Assembly: GCF_042678945.1 (NCBI RefSeq) | Contig: NZ_JBHTLM010000001.1 | Coordinates: 496,001 to 560,000 of the forward strand | Origin: Fontibacillus puldeungensis | Lineage (GTDB): Bacteria; Bacillota; Bacilli; Paenibacillales; Paenibacillaceae | DNA length: 64,000 nucleotides | Direction of reading: 5' to 3' | Shown: positions 49,321 to 58,617 of the stretch, in pieces | Position numbering within the stretch: position 1 is the stretch's first letter | Layout of the letters: every line of letters begins with the position of its first letter | Position numbers and translations under genes: made by a program | Notes under the pieces: generated by a model | Seen by the model: the letters and a program-made list of their open reading frames with translations, nothing else | Database searches by the model: none | What the model was told of the DNA's origin: nothing

Positions 49321-50688
49321 TTGAAAAAAATGAAAGGGTTCAAATTGACGATTTGCCTGGTATTGTTGCTTTCTATGTTGGCAGCATGTTCGAAGGGCAA
49401 CGACGCAAGCAGCAAAACTCCAGCCAACGGAAACAAACAAGGCGGAGAACAGACGCAACAGGCGGAAAAAGAAGTAAAGCTTACCTTCTTTAACACCTCG
49501 GCTGAAGTCAACGAGGTTTTCGAAAAGCTTTTCAAATCGTATCATGAGCTTCACCCGAACGTGACCGTTGAATTGATACCGACGCCGATCGGCGGCGCAC
49601 AGATTGAGAAATTTCAATCTTTGTTGGCTTCGGGAAATCCGGCTACCATTGCAAACCTCGATGCTGGAACCATTCTGCAATACAAAGATTCATTCTTGAA
49701 TCTAGATTCGGAAAAAGCTAAATATGAAGGACTTACCAAACCCGGGGCCGTTGAGGGGGCACTGCTGGACGGAAAATTCCTCGGTATCCCGTGGACTGCG
49801 CAAGGTTACGGATTACTGTATAACAAACGCGCGGTAGAAGAAGCCCTCGGAGGAACATTCGATCCGGCTTCCATCAAAACCCGCGATGATTTGGAAGCCG
49901 TATTCAAGAAAATCCAAGCCTCCGGCAAAGCTCCGGTGATGATTCATGGGGCGGACTGGTCATTGGGAGCGCATTACTTAGGATTGACCTATTCCTTACA
50001 ATCGGATAAAGTCGACGAAAACCGCAAATTCGTGGAATCTCTGGAAAGCGGTAACACCAAGTTGGCCGACAATTCGCAATTCAACGGATTGATGGATACC
50101 TTCGACTTGCTCAAAAAGTATAATGCCCGTCAGAAAGACCCACTCGTGGCGGACTATAACAAAGACAGTGCCGATTTCGCTAAGGGAGAAGCCGCCTTCT
50201 ACTTTATGGGCGATTGGACATGGGCCGTTATTGGCCCGCTTGAAGGCCGCGACAAAGAATTTGGGGTAATTCCGGTACCGATCAGCAATAATCCTGACGA
50301 TTATGGCAACTCCCAAATTGCCTACAGTGAACCGAAACTATTCGCTATCGATAATTCAGGATCTACGCCGGAGCAACAAAAGGCTGCGAAGGAGTTTATC
50401 GAGTGGATGGTAACGAGCCAAGAGGGACAAGATGCGATCATTTCACAGATGGGCCTGTCCATGCCATATAAGGATGTAAAAGTAAAAGGAACTAACATCA
50501 TCTCCGATGCGGTTTCTAAATATGTGGATCAAGGCAAAGTGATGAATATCGGCGTGATCAATTACCTTCCTCAAGACTATTGGTCCAAGACTGGCGCATC
50601 GATGCAAAAGTACCTTGTTGGGAAAACAGATCGCAAAGGGCTTGCGGAAGAGGTTCAGCAGTATTGGGAATATCAAGGCAGAAAATAG
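49321..50688 (+). CDS. sugar ABC transporter substrate-binding lipoprotein (family 1)
   Basis: A ~455-residue extracellular solute-binding protein of the carbohydrate uptake CUT1 type. The signal peptide ends in the lipobox SMLAAC (Cys23), followed by an Asn/Lys-rich linker. The bilobed domain has LASGNPATIANLD, FLGIPWTAQGYGLLYNKRAV and GEAAFYFMGDWTWAVIGPL. TTG 49321, 8 nt after GGGGG, is chosen; ATG 49315 is too close. Expression is under the paired operator. The glycan is not known, but the operon context points to a sucrose-like disaccharide or derivative. Confidence 0.92.
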   Translation: MKKMKGFKLTICLVLLLSMLAACSKGNDASSKTPANGNKQGGEQTQQAEKEVKLTFFNTSAEVNEVFEKLFKSYHELHPNVTVELIPTPIGGAQIEKFQSLLASGNPATIANLDAGTILQYKDSFLNLDSEKAKYEGLTKPGAVEGALLDGKFLGIPWTAQGYGLLYNKRAVEEALGGTFDPASIKTRDDLEAVFKKIQASGKAPVMIHGADWSLGAHYLGLTYSLQSDKVDENRKFVESLESGNTKLADNSQFNGLMDTFDLLKKYNARQKDPLVADYNKDSADFAKGEAAFYFMGDWTWAVIGPLEGRDKEFGVIPVPISNNPDDYGNSQIAYSEPKLFAIDNSGSTPEQQKAAKEFIEWMVTSQEGQDAIISQMGLSMPYKDVKVKGTNIISDAVSKYVDQGKVMNIGVINYLPQDYWSKTGASMQKYLVGKTDRKGLAEEVQQYWEYQGRK

Positions 50689-50712
50689 AAATTCGACGTT
50701 AGGATAGGTAAA

Positions 50713-50745
50713 GGGTGGGACTGAGGCCTTGCCTCAGCCCATCTC
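50713..50745 (+). other. intercistronic hairpin between binding-protein and permease genes
   Basis: The stem CTGAGGC/GCCTCAG with flanking GGG/CCC and a 3-nt loop. There is no strong U-run, so it may limit downstream transcription or protect the upstream mRNA, giving more binding protein than permease. Confidence 0.6.
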
Positions 50746-50792
50746 TCTTATTCACGGGAAATCAAATACCGGTTTCTTAAAGGGGCGGCATC

Positions 50793-51674
50793 ATGAAAAA
50801 GAAAAAAATATTAGGCAATGTCGGGACGTTTTTTCTTTTCGGCGGACCTTCGATCTTTGCTTTCGCCGCCGTGGTCATCATTCCATTCTTTGTCGGGTTA
50901 TATCTGACATTTACGAACTGGGATGTTCGAACGGCAAACAGTGAGTTAATCGGATTTGCGAATTACTTTGAAGTGTTTAACGACAAAGTATTTTGGGGCC
51001 AGTTGTGGTTTACACTCAAATATGTGTTCTTTACGGTATTGATCGCCAATGGGGTGGCGTTCTTCATTGCGCTGGCATTGACCGCCGGAGCAAAGGGGGA
51101 GCAATGGCTGCGAACGGGCTTCTTTACGCCGAATCTGATCGGCGGGATCGTCCTTGGTTACTTGTGGCAAACGTTATTCTCACAAGTGCTCCCCTATCTT
51201 GGTAGCAAATATGGATGGTCGTTGTTCGCATCGTCCTGGCTGACGGAAACAAATACCGCGTTTTGGGCGCTCGTCATCGCGACGTCCTGGCAGTTGATCG
51301 GCTATCTAATGATCATCTATATCGCTGGATTTTCCGGCGTACCGAACGATGTGTTGGAAGCCGCAAGCATCGACGGAGCTGACAGATCTTCGATCATTCG
51401 AAAGATCATTTTGCCGCTTTCCATACCGGCTACCGTCATTTGCATTTTCATCTCCATATCGCGTTCATTCCTGACATACGATATCAACTTGGCTTTAACC
51501 AAGGGAGGACCTTTTAACTCCACCGAGCTTGCAACTTACCATATCGTGCAAAAAGCCTTTTTGTCGAACCAGTACGGGATAGGTCAGGCGGAAGCTGTGG
51601 TCTTGTTCGCAGTAGTAGCGCTCATCGCGCTTACGCAATCTTACCTGCTCAAGAAACTGGAGGTGGAATCGTAA
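50793..51674 (+). CDS. sugar ABC transporter permease (MalF/UgpA-like)
   Basis: A 293-residue membrane permease with six helices and the EAA loop EAASIDGADRSSIIRKIILPLS, in the position that contacts the ATPase. GGTIxxP features of the CUT1 family are visible. It overlaps the second permease by 1 nt. No ATPase gene is in the operon, consistent with a shared MsmX-type ATPase. Confidence 0.94.
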   Translation: MKKKKILGNVGTFFLFGGPSIFAFAAVVIIPFFVGLYLTFTNWDVRTANSELIGFANYFEVFNDKVFWGQLWFTLKYVFFTVLIANGVAFFIALALTAGAKGEQWLRTGFFTPNLIGGIVLGYLWQTLFSQVLPYLGSKYGWSLFASSWLTETNTAFWALVIATSWQLIGYLMIIYIAGFSGVPNDVLEAASIDGADRSSIIRKIILPLSIPATVICIFISISRSFLTYDINLALTKGGPFNSTELATYHIVQKAFLSNQYGIGQAEAVVLFAVVALIALTQSYLLKKLEVES

Positions 51675-52498
51675 TGAATGCCCGACCTGTCACAACGGCG
51701 GTAAAAACAGCGCTTCTTTACTTATTACTTATTGTCTTTCTGACTCCGTTCCTGATGATTGTCATGAACTCATTCAAATCGACCCAACAGTTTGTTGAAA
51801 ATCCGTTATCTTTGCCTACAAGCTTTCATTTTGGAAATTACGAGAGCGCGTATGAAAAAATGGATTTCGTGCACGGCTTTATGAATTCCTTGATCATTAC
51901 CGTCGTTGCGGTAGCTATCATTCTAATTTTTTCGGCGATGACGGGGTATTTGTTCGTACGTTTCAAATGGAAGGTAAACTCGATCATTTTCTTCGTGATG
52001 TTGGCTTCCTTGACCCTGCCGTTTCAGGTACTGATGATTCCGCTTGTAATGCTGTATGGAAATATGGATATGCTGGACTCGAAAATTACTCTATTATTTA
52101 TGTATTTGGGGTTCGGCGTCCCGTTCGGGGTATTTACGTTTCATGGTTTCATCAAAGGCGTTCCCTTCGAATTGGAGGAATCGGCTTTCATCGAGGGAAG
52201 CTCGAGATTGCGGACTTTCTTCCAGATCGTGCTGCCTTTGCTAAAGCCCGTATTCGTAACGCTCATCGTATTGGATGTGCTCTGGATCTGGAACGACTAC
52301 CTGCTGCCCAGTTTAGTTTTGCTGTCTCCGGAGCACAAAACGTTGCCATTATCGACGTACAATTTTTTCTCGTCCTATTCTGTGGACTTTGCGCCACTTA
52401 TGGCCGGACTGATCATGACCATTATTCCGGTATTAGTGCTGTACTTGTTCCTTCAGAAACAAATCATCAAAGGAATCACGGAAGGGGCCCTCAAGTAA
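51674..52498 (+). CDS. sugar ABC transporter permease (MalG/UgpE-like)
   Basis: A 274-residue second permease with six helices, the EESAFIEGSSRLRTFFQIVLPLLKP EAA-like loop and a polar C-terminus. ATG overlaps the previous stop. It pairs with the MalF-like permease to form the membrane channel. The LacI gene follows 76 bp later with its own promoter. Confidence 0.94.
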   Translation: MNARPVTTAVKTALLYLLLIVFLTPFLMIVMNSFKSTQQFVENPLSLPTSFHFGNYESAYEKMDFVHGFMNSLIITVVAVAIILIFSAMTGYLFVRFKWKVNSIIFFVMLASLTLPFQVLMIPLVMLYGNMDMLDSKITLLFMYLGFGVPFGVFTFHGFIKGVPFELEESAFIEGSSRLRTFFQIVLPLLKPVFVTLIVLDVLWIWNDYLLPSLVLLSPEHKTLPLSTYNFFSSYSVDFAPLMAGLIMTIIPVLVLYLFLQKQIIKGITEGALK

Positions 52499-52539
52499 CC
52501 CTTTGGCAATGTTTGGCTGAAAAAGCTGATTAAAACGGG

Positions 52540-52545
52540 TATAAT
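52540..52545 (+). promoter_or_regulatory. possible -10 of the LacI regulator gene
   Basis: A TATAAT at 52540-52545 about 30 bp before the LacI start. No good -35 is visible, so the promoter is weak or uncertain. Confidence 0.35.
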
Positions 52546-52574
52546 TGTGTTAAAAAACGGCAAGGTGGTATTTC

Positions 52575-53564
52575 ATGCCTAGAATTGAAGATGTGGCAGA
52601 AAAAGCCGGGGTTTCCGTAACCACGGTCTCCCGTGTATTGAACAACCGGGGATATATCAGCGAGAAGACGCGTAATAAAGTATATCAGGTGATGAAAGAG
52701 CTGAACTATCAACCCAATGAAATGGCGCGTGCCTTGTTTCGGAGAAAATCGAACATGATCGGATTGATTATTCCAGCGGTATCTCATCCTTTTTTTAGCG
52801 AACTGGCTTATTATCTGGAGTATTATGCCGATCAACAAGGATACAAGCTGCTGCTCTGCAACTCGAACCGAAATATAGCCAAAGAGCGTAAATATATCGA
52901 AATGCTCAAGAAAAATCAAGTTGATGCGATCATTATGGGCAGCTCGGTATTGGATATCGAGCATTATCAAAATTTGGATTTGCCGATCGTCTCCTTTGAC
53001 CGAACCGTGGCTGAAAACATTCCGATTGTTACTTCGGATAATCTCATGGGGGGAAAACTTGCCACGAGATTGTTGATCGAAAAGGGCTGCAAACATCCTG
53101 CATATATTTATCGTGGAATCGGCGGACCGCATCATCGGGCCTTGTTGGCTAGTGCGAGGGCACAAGGGTATGACGAGGAGTTGGCTGTTGCCGGCATAGA
53201 GCCGATACACCTGCAATTGGACATAAGCGACGATGATCAGCCCGGCAACCCTAGCGAAGTTGTTCATTTCCTGGCCGAGCACCCGGAAATCGACGGCGTA
53301 TTCGCCAGCAGCGACGTCATTGCTGCCGAGGTCATTCAGGCCTGTCATCAGTTAAACAAAAATATTCCGAAAGATATAAAAATCATCGGATACGACGACG
53401 TTAAAATCGCATCTCTGGTTTCGCCTCAGCTGACCACTATAAGGCAGCCGATTCGCGAAATGGGGGAATGCACCATCGAATTAGTCGTTAAGCAGCTAGA
53501 GGGGGGAGAAGTACCCCAAATCAATTCCTTCCCAGTCGCTTTGATTGAGCGTGAAACGACTTGA
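52575..53564 (+). CDS. LacI-family transcriptional regulator of the sugar locus
   Basis: A 329-residue LacI-family repressor. The helix-turn-helix IEDVAEKAGVSVTTVSRVLNN (4-24) and hinge helix NEMARAL precede a periplasmic-binding-like ligand domain (IGLIIPAVSHPFFSELAYYLE and DGVFASSDVIAAEVI). It lies between the importer and catabolic operons, and both have AACCGGTT operators, so it probably controls both. The inducing ligand is probably the transported sugar or its hydrolysis product. GGTGG precedes the ATG. Confidence 0.93.
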   Translation: MPRIEDVAEKAGVSVTTVSRVLNNRGYISEKTRNKVYQVMKELNYQPNEMARALFRRKSNMIGLIIPAVSHPFFSELAYYLEYYADQQGYKLLLCNSNRNIAKERKYIEMLKKNQVDAIIMGSSVLDIEHYQNLDLPIVSFDRTVAENIPIVTSDNLMGGKLATRLLIEKGCKHPAYIYRGIGGPHHRALLASARAQGYDEELAVAGIEPIHLQLDISDDDQPGNPSEVVHFLAEHPEIDGVFASSDVIAAEVIQACHQLNKNIPKDIKIIGYDDVKIASLVSPQLTTIRQPIREMGECTIELVVKQLEGGEVPQINSFPVALIERETT

Positions 53565-53626
53565 GAAGGCGCAGCTCATATCGGTCATAACACCTGGTAT
53601 GAATTAGTATAAAAATGAACAGACGA

Positions 53627-53655
53627 AGCCGCAACTTACGTCAGCGCGGCTTTTA
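53627..53655 (+). terminator. terminator after the LacI gene
   Basis: The stem AGCCGC/GCGGCT is followed by TTTTA. The U-run is short. Confidence 0.6.
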
Positions 53656-53663
53656 TGTCATTC

Positions 53664-53690
53664 GATATGTCAACCGGTTGATATAAAAAT
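53664..53690 (+). promoter_or_regulatory. LacI-type operator at the catabolic operon
   Basis: The palindrome TCAACCGGTTGA (53670-53681) within ATATGTCAACCGGTTGATAT matches the operator arm at 49223-49267. It lies 30 bp before the first hydrolase gene and overlaps a possible -10 (TATAAA). Confidence 0.8.
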
Positions 53691-53711
53691 GGATTAGGAA
53701 AGGAAGAATCA

Positions 53712-55190
53712 ATGACAGTCACGAGCTCATTAAAGCGAAGTATTCCGGAGCAGCAAGGCGTTTCCTCTTCCGGTATCTTGTCTTTCCTGGAGGAGATCGA
53801 GCAGCGAGAGCTTGAGCTTCACGGCTTCATGCTTTTACGGCACGGTCATGTCCTGGCCGAAGGTTGGTGGAAACCGTTTCGCCCGGAAATTCCCCATGCC
53901 CTCTATTCTCTAACCAAAAGCTTTACGTCGATCGCGGCGGGTTTTGCTGTGGAGGAGGGTTTACTCTCGTTGGATCAGCGTGTGTTGGCGTATTTTCCAG
54001 AGTTGGATATCCCTGCGATACGCGAAAACATAGGAGATATGAAAATAAAGCATTTATTGACGATGACGACCGGGCATGAAGAAGATACGGCGAGATTCGG
54101 AGCCACACCGGACTTTCTCCAGCACATAACGAAAGCGCGGGTCGGCGACAGAAGCGACCTGGACTATGTCAGAGGGTTTATGGAACTTCCCGTTACGAGG
54201 GCTCCCGGCACCTTTTTCCTCTATAACAGCGGGGCGAGCCATGTGTTGGGTTCGATCATAGAACGCATTACGGGAAGTCGGTTAGCCGATTATTTGCAGA
54301 CTCGCTTGTTTGAACCTTTGGGCATCGCACCGCCGATGTGGGAGCAGGCCCCTCATGGAGGGAATACGGGGGGATGGGGACTTAAGCTAAGCACTCAAGA
54401 CATAGCTAAGTTTGGTCAGTTCCTTTTGAATAAAGGTGTATGGAACGGGCAAAGGCTGATCTCCTCCGACTGGATTGAACAAGCCAGCTTGCATCAGGTT
54501 GATAATAAACCGATCGAAACTGAAGCAGGACAACCGGTGAATATAGACTGGGTCCAGGGTTATGGATACCAGCTTTGGAGATGCCGTCATAACGCCTATC
54601 GGGGAGACGGGGCGTTTGGCCAATATTGCATCGTCATGCCTGACCAAGATGCCGTTATCGCGATAAACGGTGGGTTGCAAGATATGCAAGGGGTTATGGA
54701 TGCGGTATGGAAAAACCTGCTGCCTTCCATGAATGAACCTTGTCCTGCGTATGATTCGGCCAAACATGACCGGTTAATCGATAAGCTGGCTTCTTTGGAG
54801 ATCGGAAAACAAAGCCATGTGGAGAGTTTGCCGTGGACAACATCCAAGAAAAGCTTTCGAATTCAAGAAAATGAACAGGGCTTGCAAAACGTCTCGTTTA
54901 CGTTTACAGGAAACCAATGCATTTTTGATTGGTTGGACAACCAAGGCGAGCATCAACTTATTGCGGGAGTTGACGAATGGAACGCGTTTAACCTGCTGGG
55001 TGGAAAAAAAGTAACGGTCAAAGGCGTTTGGCTGGATCGAACTCGTTTTGTCCTCTACACCTACCAGATCGATTCGCCGCATCATGATCGCCTCGTCTTC
55101 TATTTTCAAGGGAACACGGTAAACATTCAACATGAGCATTTAAGCTTCGTCCCCCTGAAACACGAATTTATCGGCGTTGAGGAGAAATGA
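53712..55190 (+). CDS. beta-lactamase-family serine hydrolase
   Basis: A 492-residue serine hydrolase of the class-C beta-lactamase fold, without a signal peptide. The catalytic SLTK (Ser66, Lys69) and Tyr171 (YNS) are visible, with GGNTGGWGLKLSTQDIAKFG near 220 and a C-terminal beta-rich extension (about 370-492). Such enzymes are often esterases or peptidases rather than antibiotic lactamases. It begins the catabolic operon; the HSL-family esterase follows 3 bp later. Cytoplasmic location suggests it acts on the imported sugar or its acyl groups, which is inference. Confidence 0.88.
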   Translation: MTVTSSLKRSIPEQQGVSSSGILSFLEEIEQRELELHGFMLLRHGHVLAEGWWKPFRPEIPHALYSLTKSFTSIAAGFAVEEGLLSLDQRVLAYFPELDIPAIRENIGDMKIKHLLTMTTGHEEDTARFGATPDFLQHITKARVGDRSDLDYVRGFMELPVTRAPGTFFLYNSGASHVLGSIIERITGSRLADYLQTRLFEPLGIAPPMWEQAPHGGNTGGWGLKLSTQDIAKFGQFLLNKGVWNGQRLISSDWIEQASLHQVDNKPIETEAGQPVNIDWVQGYGYQLWRCRHNAYRGDGAFGQYCIVMPDQDAVIAINGGLQDMQGVMDAVWKNLLPSMNEPCPAYDSAKHDRLIDKLASLEIGKQSHVESLPWTTSKKSFRIQENEQGLQNVSFTFTGNQCIFDWLDNQGEHQLIAGVDEWNAFNLLGGKKVTVKGVWLDRTRFVLYTYQIDSPHHDRLVFYFQGNTVNIQHEHLSFVPLKHEFIGVEEK

Positions 55191-55193
55191 GAG

Positions 55194-56132
55194 ATGAATA
55201 TGAACTTCATTAGTAGGGTAAATCAGGAATTGAAACAGGGGCTGACGTTGTCGCCGCCTTTTCATTTACCCGAGGATTTGATGCAAGCGCGAACGATTCC
55301 TCCCATTAGTACAACAAGATCCGAACGGGTGCGAATTACGGATCGATATATCGTTGGAGCTGGCGGACAAGACATGTTATTACGGGTGTATGAGCCGATC
55401 AATAGGGACGGGGAAGTGCTGCCGGCGCTTCTATGGTCCCATGGTGGGGGATATGTATTAGGTTATCCTGGCGTTGATGACGGGGTATGCCAAAGCTTTG
55501 TGGAGGCAGCGGGCTGCGTCGTCTTTTCCCCGGATTATCGTCTGGCTCCGGAACATCCTTTTCCAGCGGGGATCGAGGACTGCTATGCGGCGTTGGTTTG
55601 GATTGCCGAAAATGCAGCCGAACTCCATATCGACATCAATCGGATCGCGATCGGCGGTCCCAGCGCCGGAGGAGGACTGACGGCCGCATTGGCACTTCTG
55701 GCCCGAGACCGCAGCGGTCCTGCAATCTGTTTTCAAATGCCGCTTTATCCGATGATCGATGATCGCAATATCACTCCATCCAGCCATGAAATCACCAATC
55801 CCGCTGTCTGGAACAGAGCCAATAACCTGGCGGCTTGGAAAATGTATTTGGGCGAGCATGCGAACGGCGAAATATCTCCCTATGCGGCGCCAAGCCGGGC
55901 CCAAAGCCTGGCCGGGCTCCCTCCGACATACACTTGCGTAGGTCAGCTTGATCCGTTCCGGGATGAGACGATCGAATACGTCGCCCGGCTTGCACGGGAC
56001 GGTGTTGACGTGGAATTTTCGTTGTACCCGGGAGCTTATCACGGGTTCGAGCACACGGTTCCCGACGCGGAAATCAGCCGGTGCGCCAAAGATGGGTATT
56101 TTAATGCAATAGCAAGGGCCTTTCGGCGTTGA
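55194..56132 (+). CDS. alpha/beta hydrolase (HSL-like esterase)
   Basis: A 312-residue alpha/beta hydrolase of the hormone-sensitive-lipase group. The oxyanion motif HGGGYVLG (about 83-90), the nucleophile GPSAGG (Ser near 157), Asp near 257 (FRDE) and His near 283 (YHGFEH) are all present, so it should be active on esters. It has no signal peptide. It lies 3 bp after the beta-lactamase-like gene and 24 bp before the kinase, in the same operon. Probable substrate: an acyl ester on the imported sugar, by inference. Confidence 0.9.
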   Translation: MNMNFISRVNQELKQGLTLSPPFHLPEDLMQARTIPPISTTRSERVRITDRYIVGAGGQDMLLRVYEPINRDGEVLPALLWSHGGGYVLGYPGVDDGVCQSFVEAAGCVVFSPDYRLAPEHPFPAGIEDCYAALVWIAENAAELHIDINRIAIGGPSAGGGLTAALALLARDRSGPAICFQMPLYPMIDDRNITPSSHEITNPAVWNRANNLAAWKMYLGEHANGEISPYAAPSRAQSLAGLPPTYTCVGQLDPFRDETIEYVARLARDGVDVEFSLYPGAYHGFEHTVPDAEISRCAKDGYFNAIARAFRR

Positions 56133-56156
56133 CCAACATATCAAGGGGGAAATTGG

Positions 56157-57113
56157 ATGATTTATCTCGATGAGAGATTCACATTTGAGGATACGTCGAA
56201 CGATCTCTTGACGGTCGGCGAGTTGCTGGTGGACATGATATCCAATGAGTACGGTGATGGATTGCAGAGCGATGGGTACACCCGTTTTTTTGGCGGTTCC
56301 CCCTCCAACATTGCAATTAATGTGAACAAGCTGGGAATTCGGGCCCAAATCTCTTCGGCCGTAGGAGAAGACGGATTGGGAACGTTTTTAATGAATCGGT
56401 TAAAAGCTGCGGGCATGAGCACGGAGGGAATCCAGCGGGTTGATGCCTCAACGAGCCTGGTCGTGTTAACCAAAAGCCAGGCTTCGCCTATCCCCATTTT
56501 TTACCGGGATGCGGATTTTCGATTGACCTTCGATGCCAATCTGGAACGTGCCCTGAAAAATTCCAAGGTCGTTCACTTCTCATGCTGGCCAATTTCGCAG
56601 GAGCCTTCCCGGCACACCATCGAAAGAGTGATTGAAGAAGCAAAAAATCGCGGTCTATTGATTGGGTTCGATCCGAACTATCATCGGATGATATGGCAGC
56701 CTGGCGAAAATGGAGCGGAGTTCGTCAAATCGATGATATCCAGAGTGGATATCGTCAAACCTTCGGAGGATGATGCCGAGCGCTTATTTGGAAAAGATGA
56801 GCCGTTTAATCAAGTCAAAAAGTTTTTAGATTTAGGAGCAAAGTTGGTCATTATGACCTTGGGCAAACAGGGGGCCATCGTCTCCAACGGATACGAGACG
56901 GTTACTTTTCAGTCGCTCGCCACAGAGGTCGTCGATACTACCGGGGCCGGCGATGCGTTTTGGTCCGGATTCTACGCGGCCTTGATCCAAGGATATACGG
57001 TCAGGGAAGCGTTGAATTTGGGGTTTGCCGTCAGCGCCTACAAGTTGAGATATACGGGCGCCGTGGTAGATTTGCCGAAGCTTGAATCCATCAAGGAACA
57101 GTTCGGATTATAG
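56157..57113 (+). CDS. PfkB-family carbohydrate kinase (fructokinase-like)
   Basis: A 318-residue ribokinase-fold sugar kinase. The GGSPSNIAINVNKLG motif (about 40-55) and the C-terminal PfkB motif DTTGAGDAF (about 260-268, with catalytic Asp) are intact. Placed directly before the GH13 phosphorylase gene, it would phosphorylate the fructose released by phosphorolysis. ATG follows AAGGGGGAAA. Other substrates (KDG, 2-keto sugars) cannot be excluded. Confidence 0.88.
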   Translation: MIYLDERFTFEDTSNDLLTVGELLVDMISNEYGDGLQSDGYTRFFGGSPSNIAINVNKLGIRAQISSAVGEDGLGTFLMNRLKAAGMSTEGIQRVDASTSLVVLTKSQASPIPIFYRDADFRLTFDANLERALKNSKVVHFSCWPISQEPSRHTIERVIEEAKNRGLLIGFDPNYHRMIWQPGENGAEFVKSMISRVDIVKPSEDDAERLFGKDEPFNQVKKFLDLGAKLVIMTLGKQGAIVSNGYETVTFQSLATEVVDTTGAGDAFWSGFYAALIQGYTVREALNLGFAVSAYKLRYTGAVVDLPKLESIKEQFGL

Positions 57114-57123
57114 GAGGATAAAC

Positions 57124-58587
57124 ATGGCGCTAAAAAATAAGGTTCAATTAATCACGTATCCCGATTCCATGGGCGGAAACCTGAAAACGTTAAATGAAAT
57201 GCTGTTAAAGCATTTCGCCGATATTTTTACGGGTGGTGTTCATATTCTGCCCCCCTTTCCTTCGTCCGGGGATCGCGGGTTCGCGCCGCTCACCTATCTG
57301 GAGATCGAACCGAGCTTCGGGACGTGGGAGGACATTCGCGCCATCGGCGACAATTTTGATGTCCTCGTCGATTTAATGGTAAATCACATTTCCAAGCAGT
57401 CGCCGTATTTTCAGGACTTTCTGACCAAGGGCCGGGCTTCCGAGCATGCTGATTTGTTTCTGACGCTGGATAAAGTGTGGGAAGACGGGGAGCCGGTTCA
57501 AGAGGACATCGACAAAATGTTTTTGCGCCGCGCTTTGCCATATTCAACCTTCAACATCGGCGGCAAGGAAGAGAAGGTGTGGACGACGTTTGGCAAGACG
57601 GACCCTTCAGAGCAAATCGACCTGGATATTCATTCACCGAAGACGCAGCGACTTTTGCGCTCGTTCTTTGAAAATTTTAAAAAGCAAAACGTTAAAATCG
57701 TTAGGCTGGACGCTGTCGGATATGTCATCAAGAAGCTGGGTACAAGCTGCTTTTTCGTGGAGCCGGAAATCTATGAGTTCCTTGACGGGATTAAAGAGTT
57801 GGCTGATTCGCTCGACATAGAACTGCTGCCGGAAGTCCATGCGCATTATTCCACGCAATTTAAGCTGGCGGAACATGGCTTTTGGATATACGATTTTATT
57901 TTGCCATATCGCATCCTCGAAGCGCTCGTCACGAAAGATGCCTCAGAACTGCGAGCTTATCTGAAGGTTCGGCCGCATAAACAATTCACCATGTTGGATT
58001 GTCATGACGGGATTCCCGTTAAGCCGGATCTCGACGACCTCATTGACTCCGAATCGGCACGCAGGTTGGTTGATGTTTGCGTGGAAAGAGGGGCCAATCT
58101 CAGCCTGATCTTGTCCGACGAACATAAGGCCGAGGATGGCTTTGACGTCCACCAAATACGCTGCACCTATTACAGCGCGCTGGGTGAAGATGACGACGCA
58201 TACCTCGCTGCGCGAGCGATTCAGCTCTTTACCCCTGGAATTCCTCAGGTATACTATACAGGCTTGCTTGCTGGAGCGAACGATACGGATCGCGTGAAGT
58301 TGACGGGAGAAGGGCGAGAGATCAACCGGCACAACTATACGATAGAGGAAATTGATCGTGCGTTGGAGAAGAAAGTCGTGCAAAGACTTTTGAAGCTGAT
58401 TCGTTTTCGCAATACTTACGCAGCCTTTGATGGAGAGTTTCGCGTACTGGAGTCGCCGGGGAGTGGAATTCAGCTCGTTTGGAGCAAGGACGATACGCGT
58501 TGCCTGCTCAAGGTGAATTTGAATACGAGCGAATCGGTTATCGAATACGTCGACGCAGACGGCCGTTTGGTAGATTACCGAATTTGA
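57124..58587 (+). CDS. GH13 sucrose-phosphorylase-family enzyme
   Basis: A 487-residue enzyme of GH13 subfamily 18, which cleaves a glucoside with phosphate to glucose-1-phosphate. The catalytic Asp (VRLDAVGY, near 196) and acid/base Glu (LLPEVHAHY, near 238) lie at spacings like sucrose phosphorylase of Bifidobacterium; LVDLMVNHIS and HDGIPV match too. The subfamily also includes glucosylglycerate, glucosylglycerol and sucrose-6'-phosphate phosphorylases. ATG 57124 follows AGGAGG. It is in the operon with the kinase and esterases, so sucrose or an acylated sucrose is the likely substrate. Confidence 0.88.
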   Translation: MALKNKVQLITYPDSMGGNLKTLNEMLLKHFADIFTGGVHILPPFPSSGDRGFAPLTYLEIEPSFGTWEDIRAIGDNFDVLVDLMVNHISKQSPYFQDFLTKGRASEHADLFLTLDKVWEDGEPVQEDIDKMFLRRALPYSTFNIGGKEEKVWTTFGKTDPSEQIDLDIHSPKTQRLLRSFFENFKKQNVKIVRLDAVGYVIKKLGTSCFFVEPEIYEFLDGIKELADSLDIELLPEVHAHYSTQFKLAEHGFWIYDFILPYRILEALVTKDASELRAYLKVRPHKQFTMLDCHDGIPVKPDLDDLIDSESARRLVDVCVERGANLSLILSDEHKAEDGFDVHQIRCTYYSALGEDDDAYLAARAIQLFTPGIPQVYYTGLLAGANDTDRVKLTGEGREINRHNYTIEEIDRALEKKVVQRLLKLIRFRNTYAAFDGEFRVLESPGSGIQLVWSKDDTRCLLKVNLNTSESVIEYVDADGRLVDYRI

Positions 58588-58617
58588 GTTTATTGAAGAC
58601 GAAGGAGGAGTAAAATC

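Noticed and set aside
53712..55190. Antibiotic-resistance beta-lactamase
   Set aside because: The fold is class-C-like, but there is no signal peptide, it lies in a sugar operon, and the family is dominated by esterases and peptidases.
55458..56348. 296-residue minus-strand frame across the esterase-kinase junction
   Set aside because: It overlaps two conserved genes and shows no recognisable motif or ribosome site.
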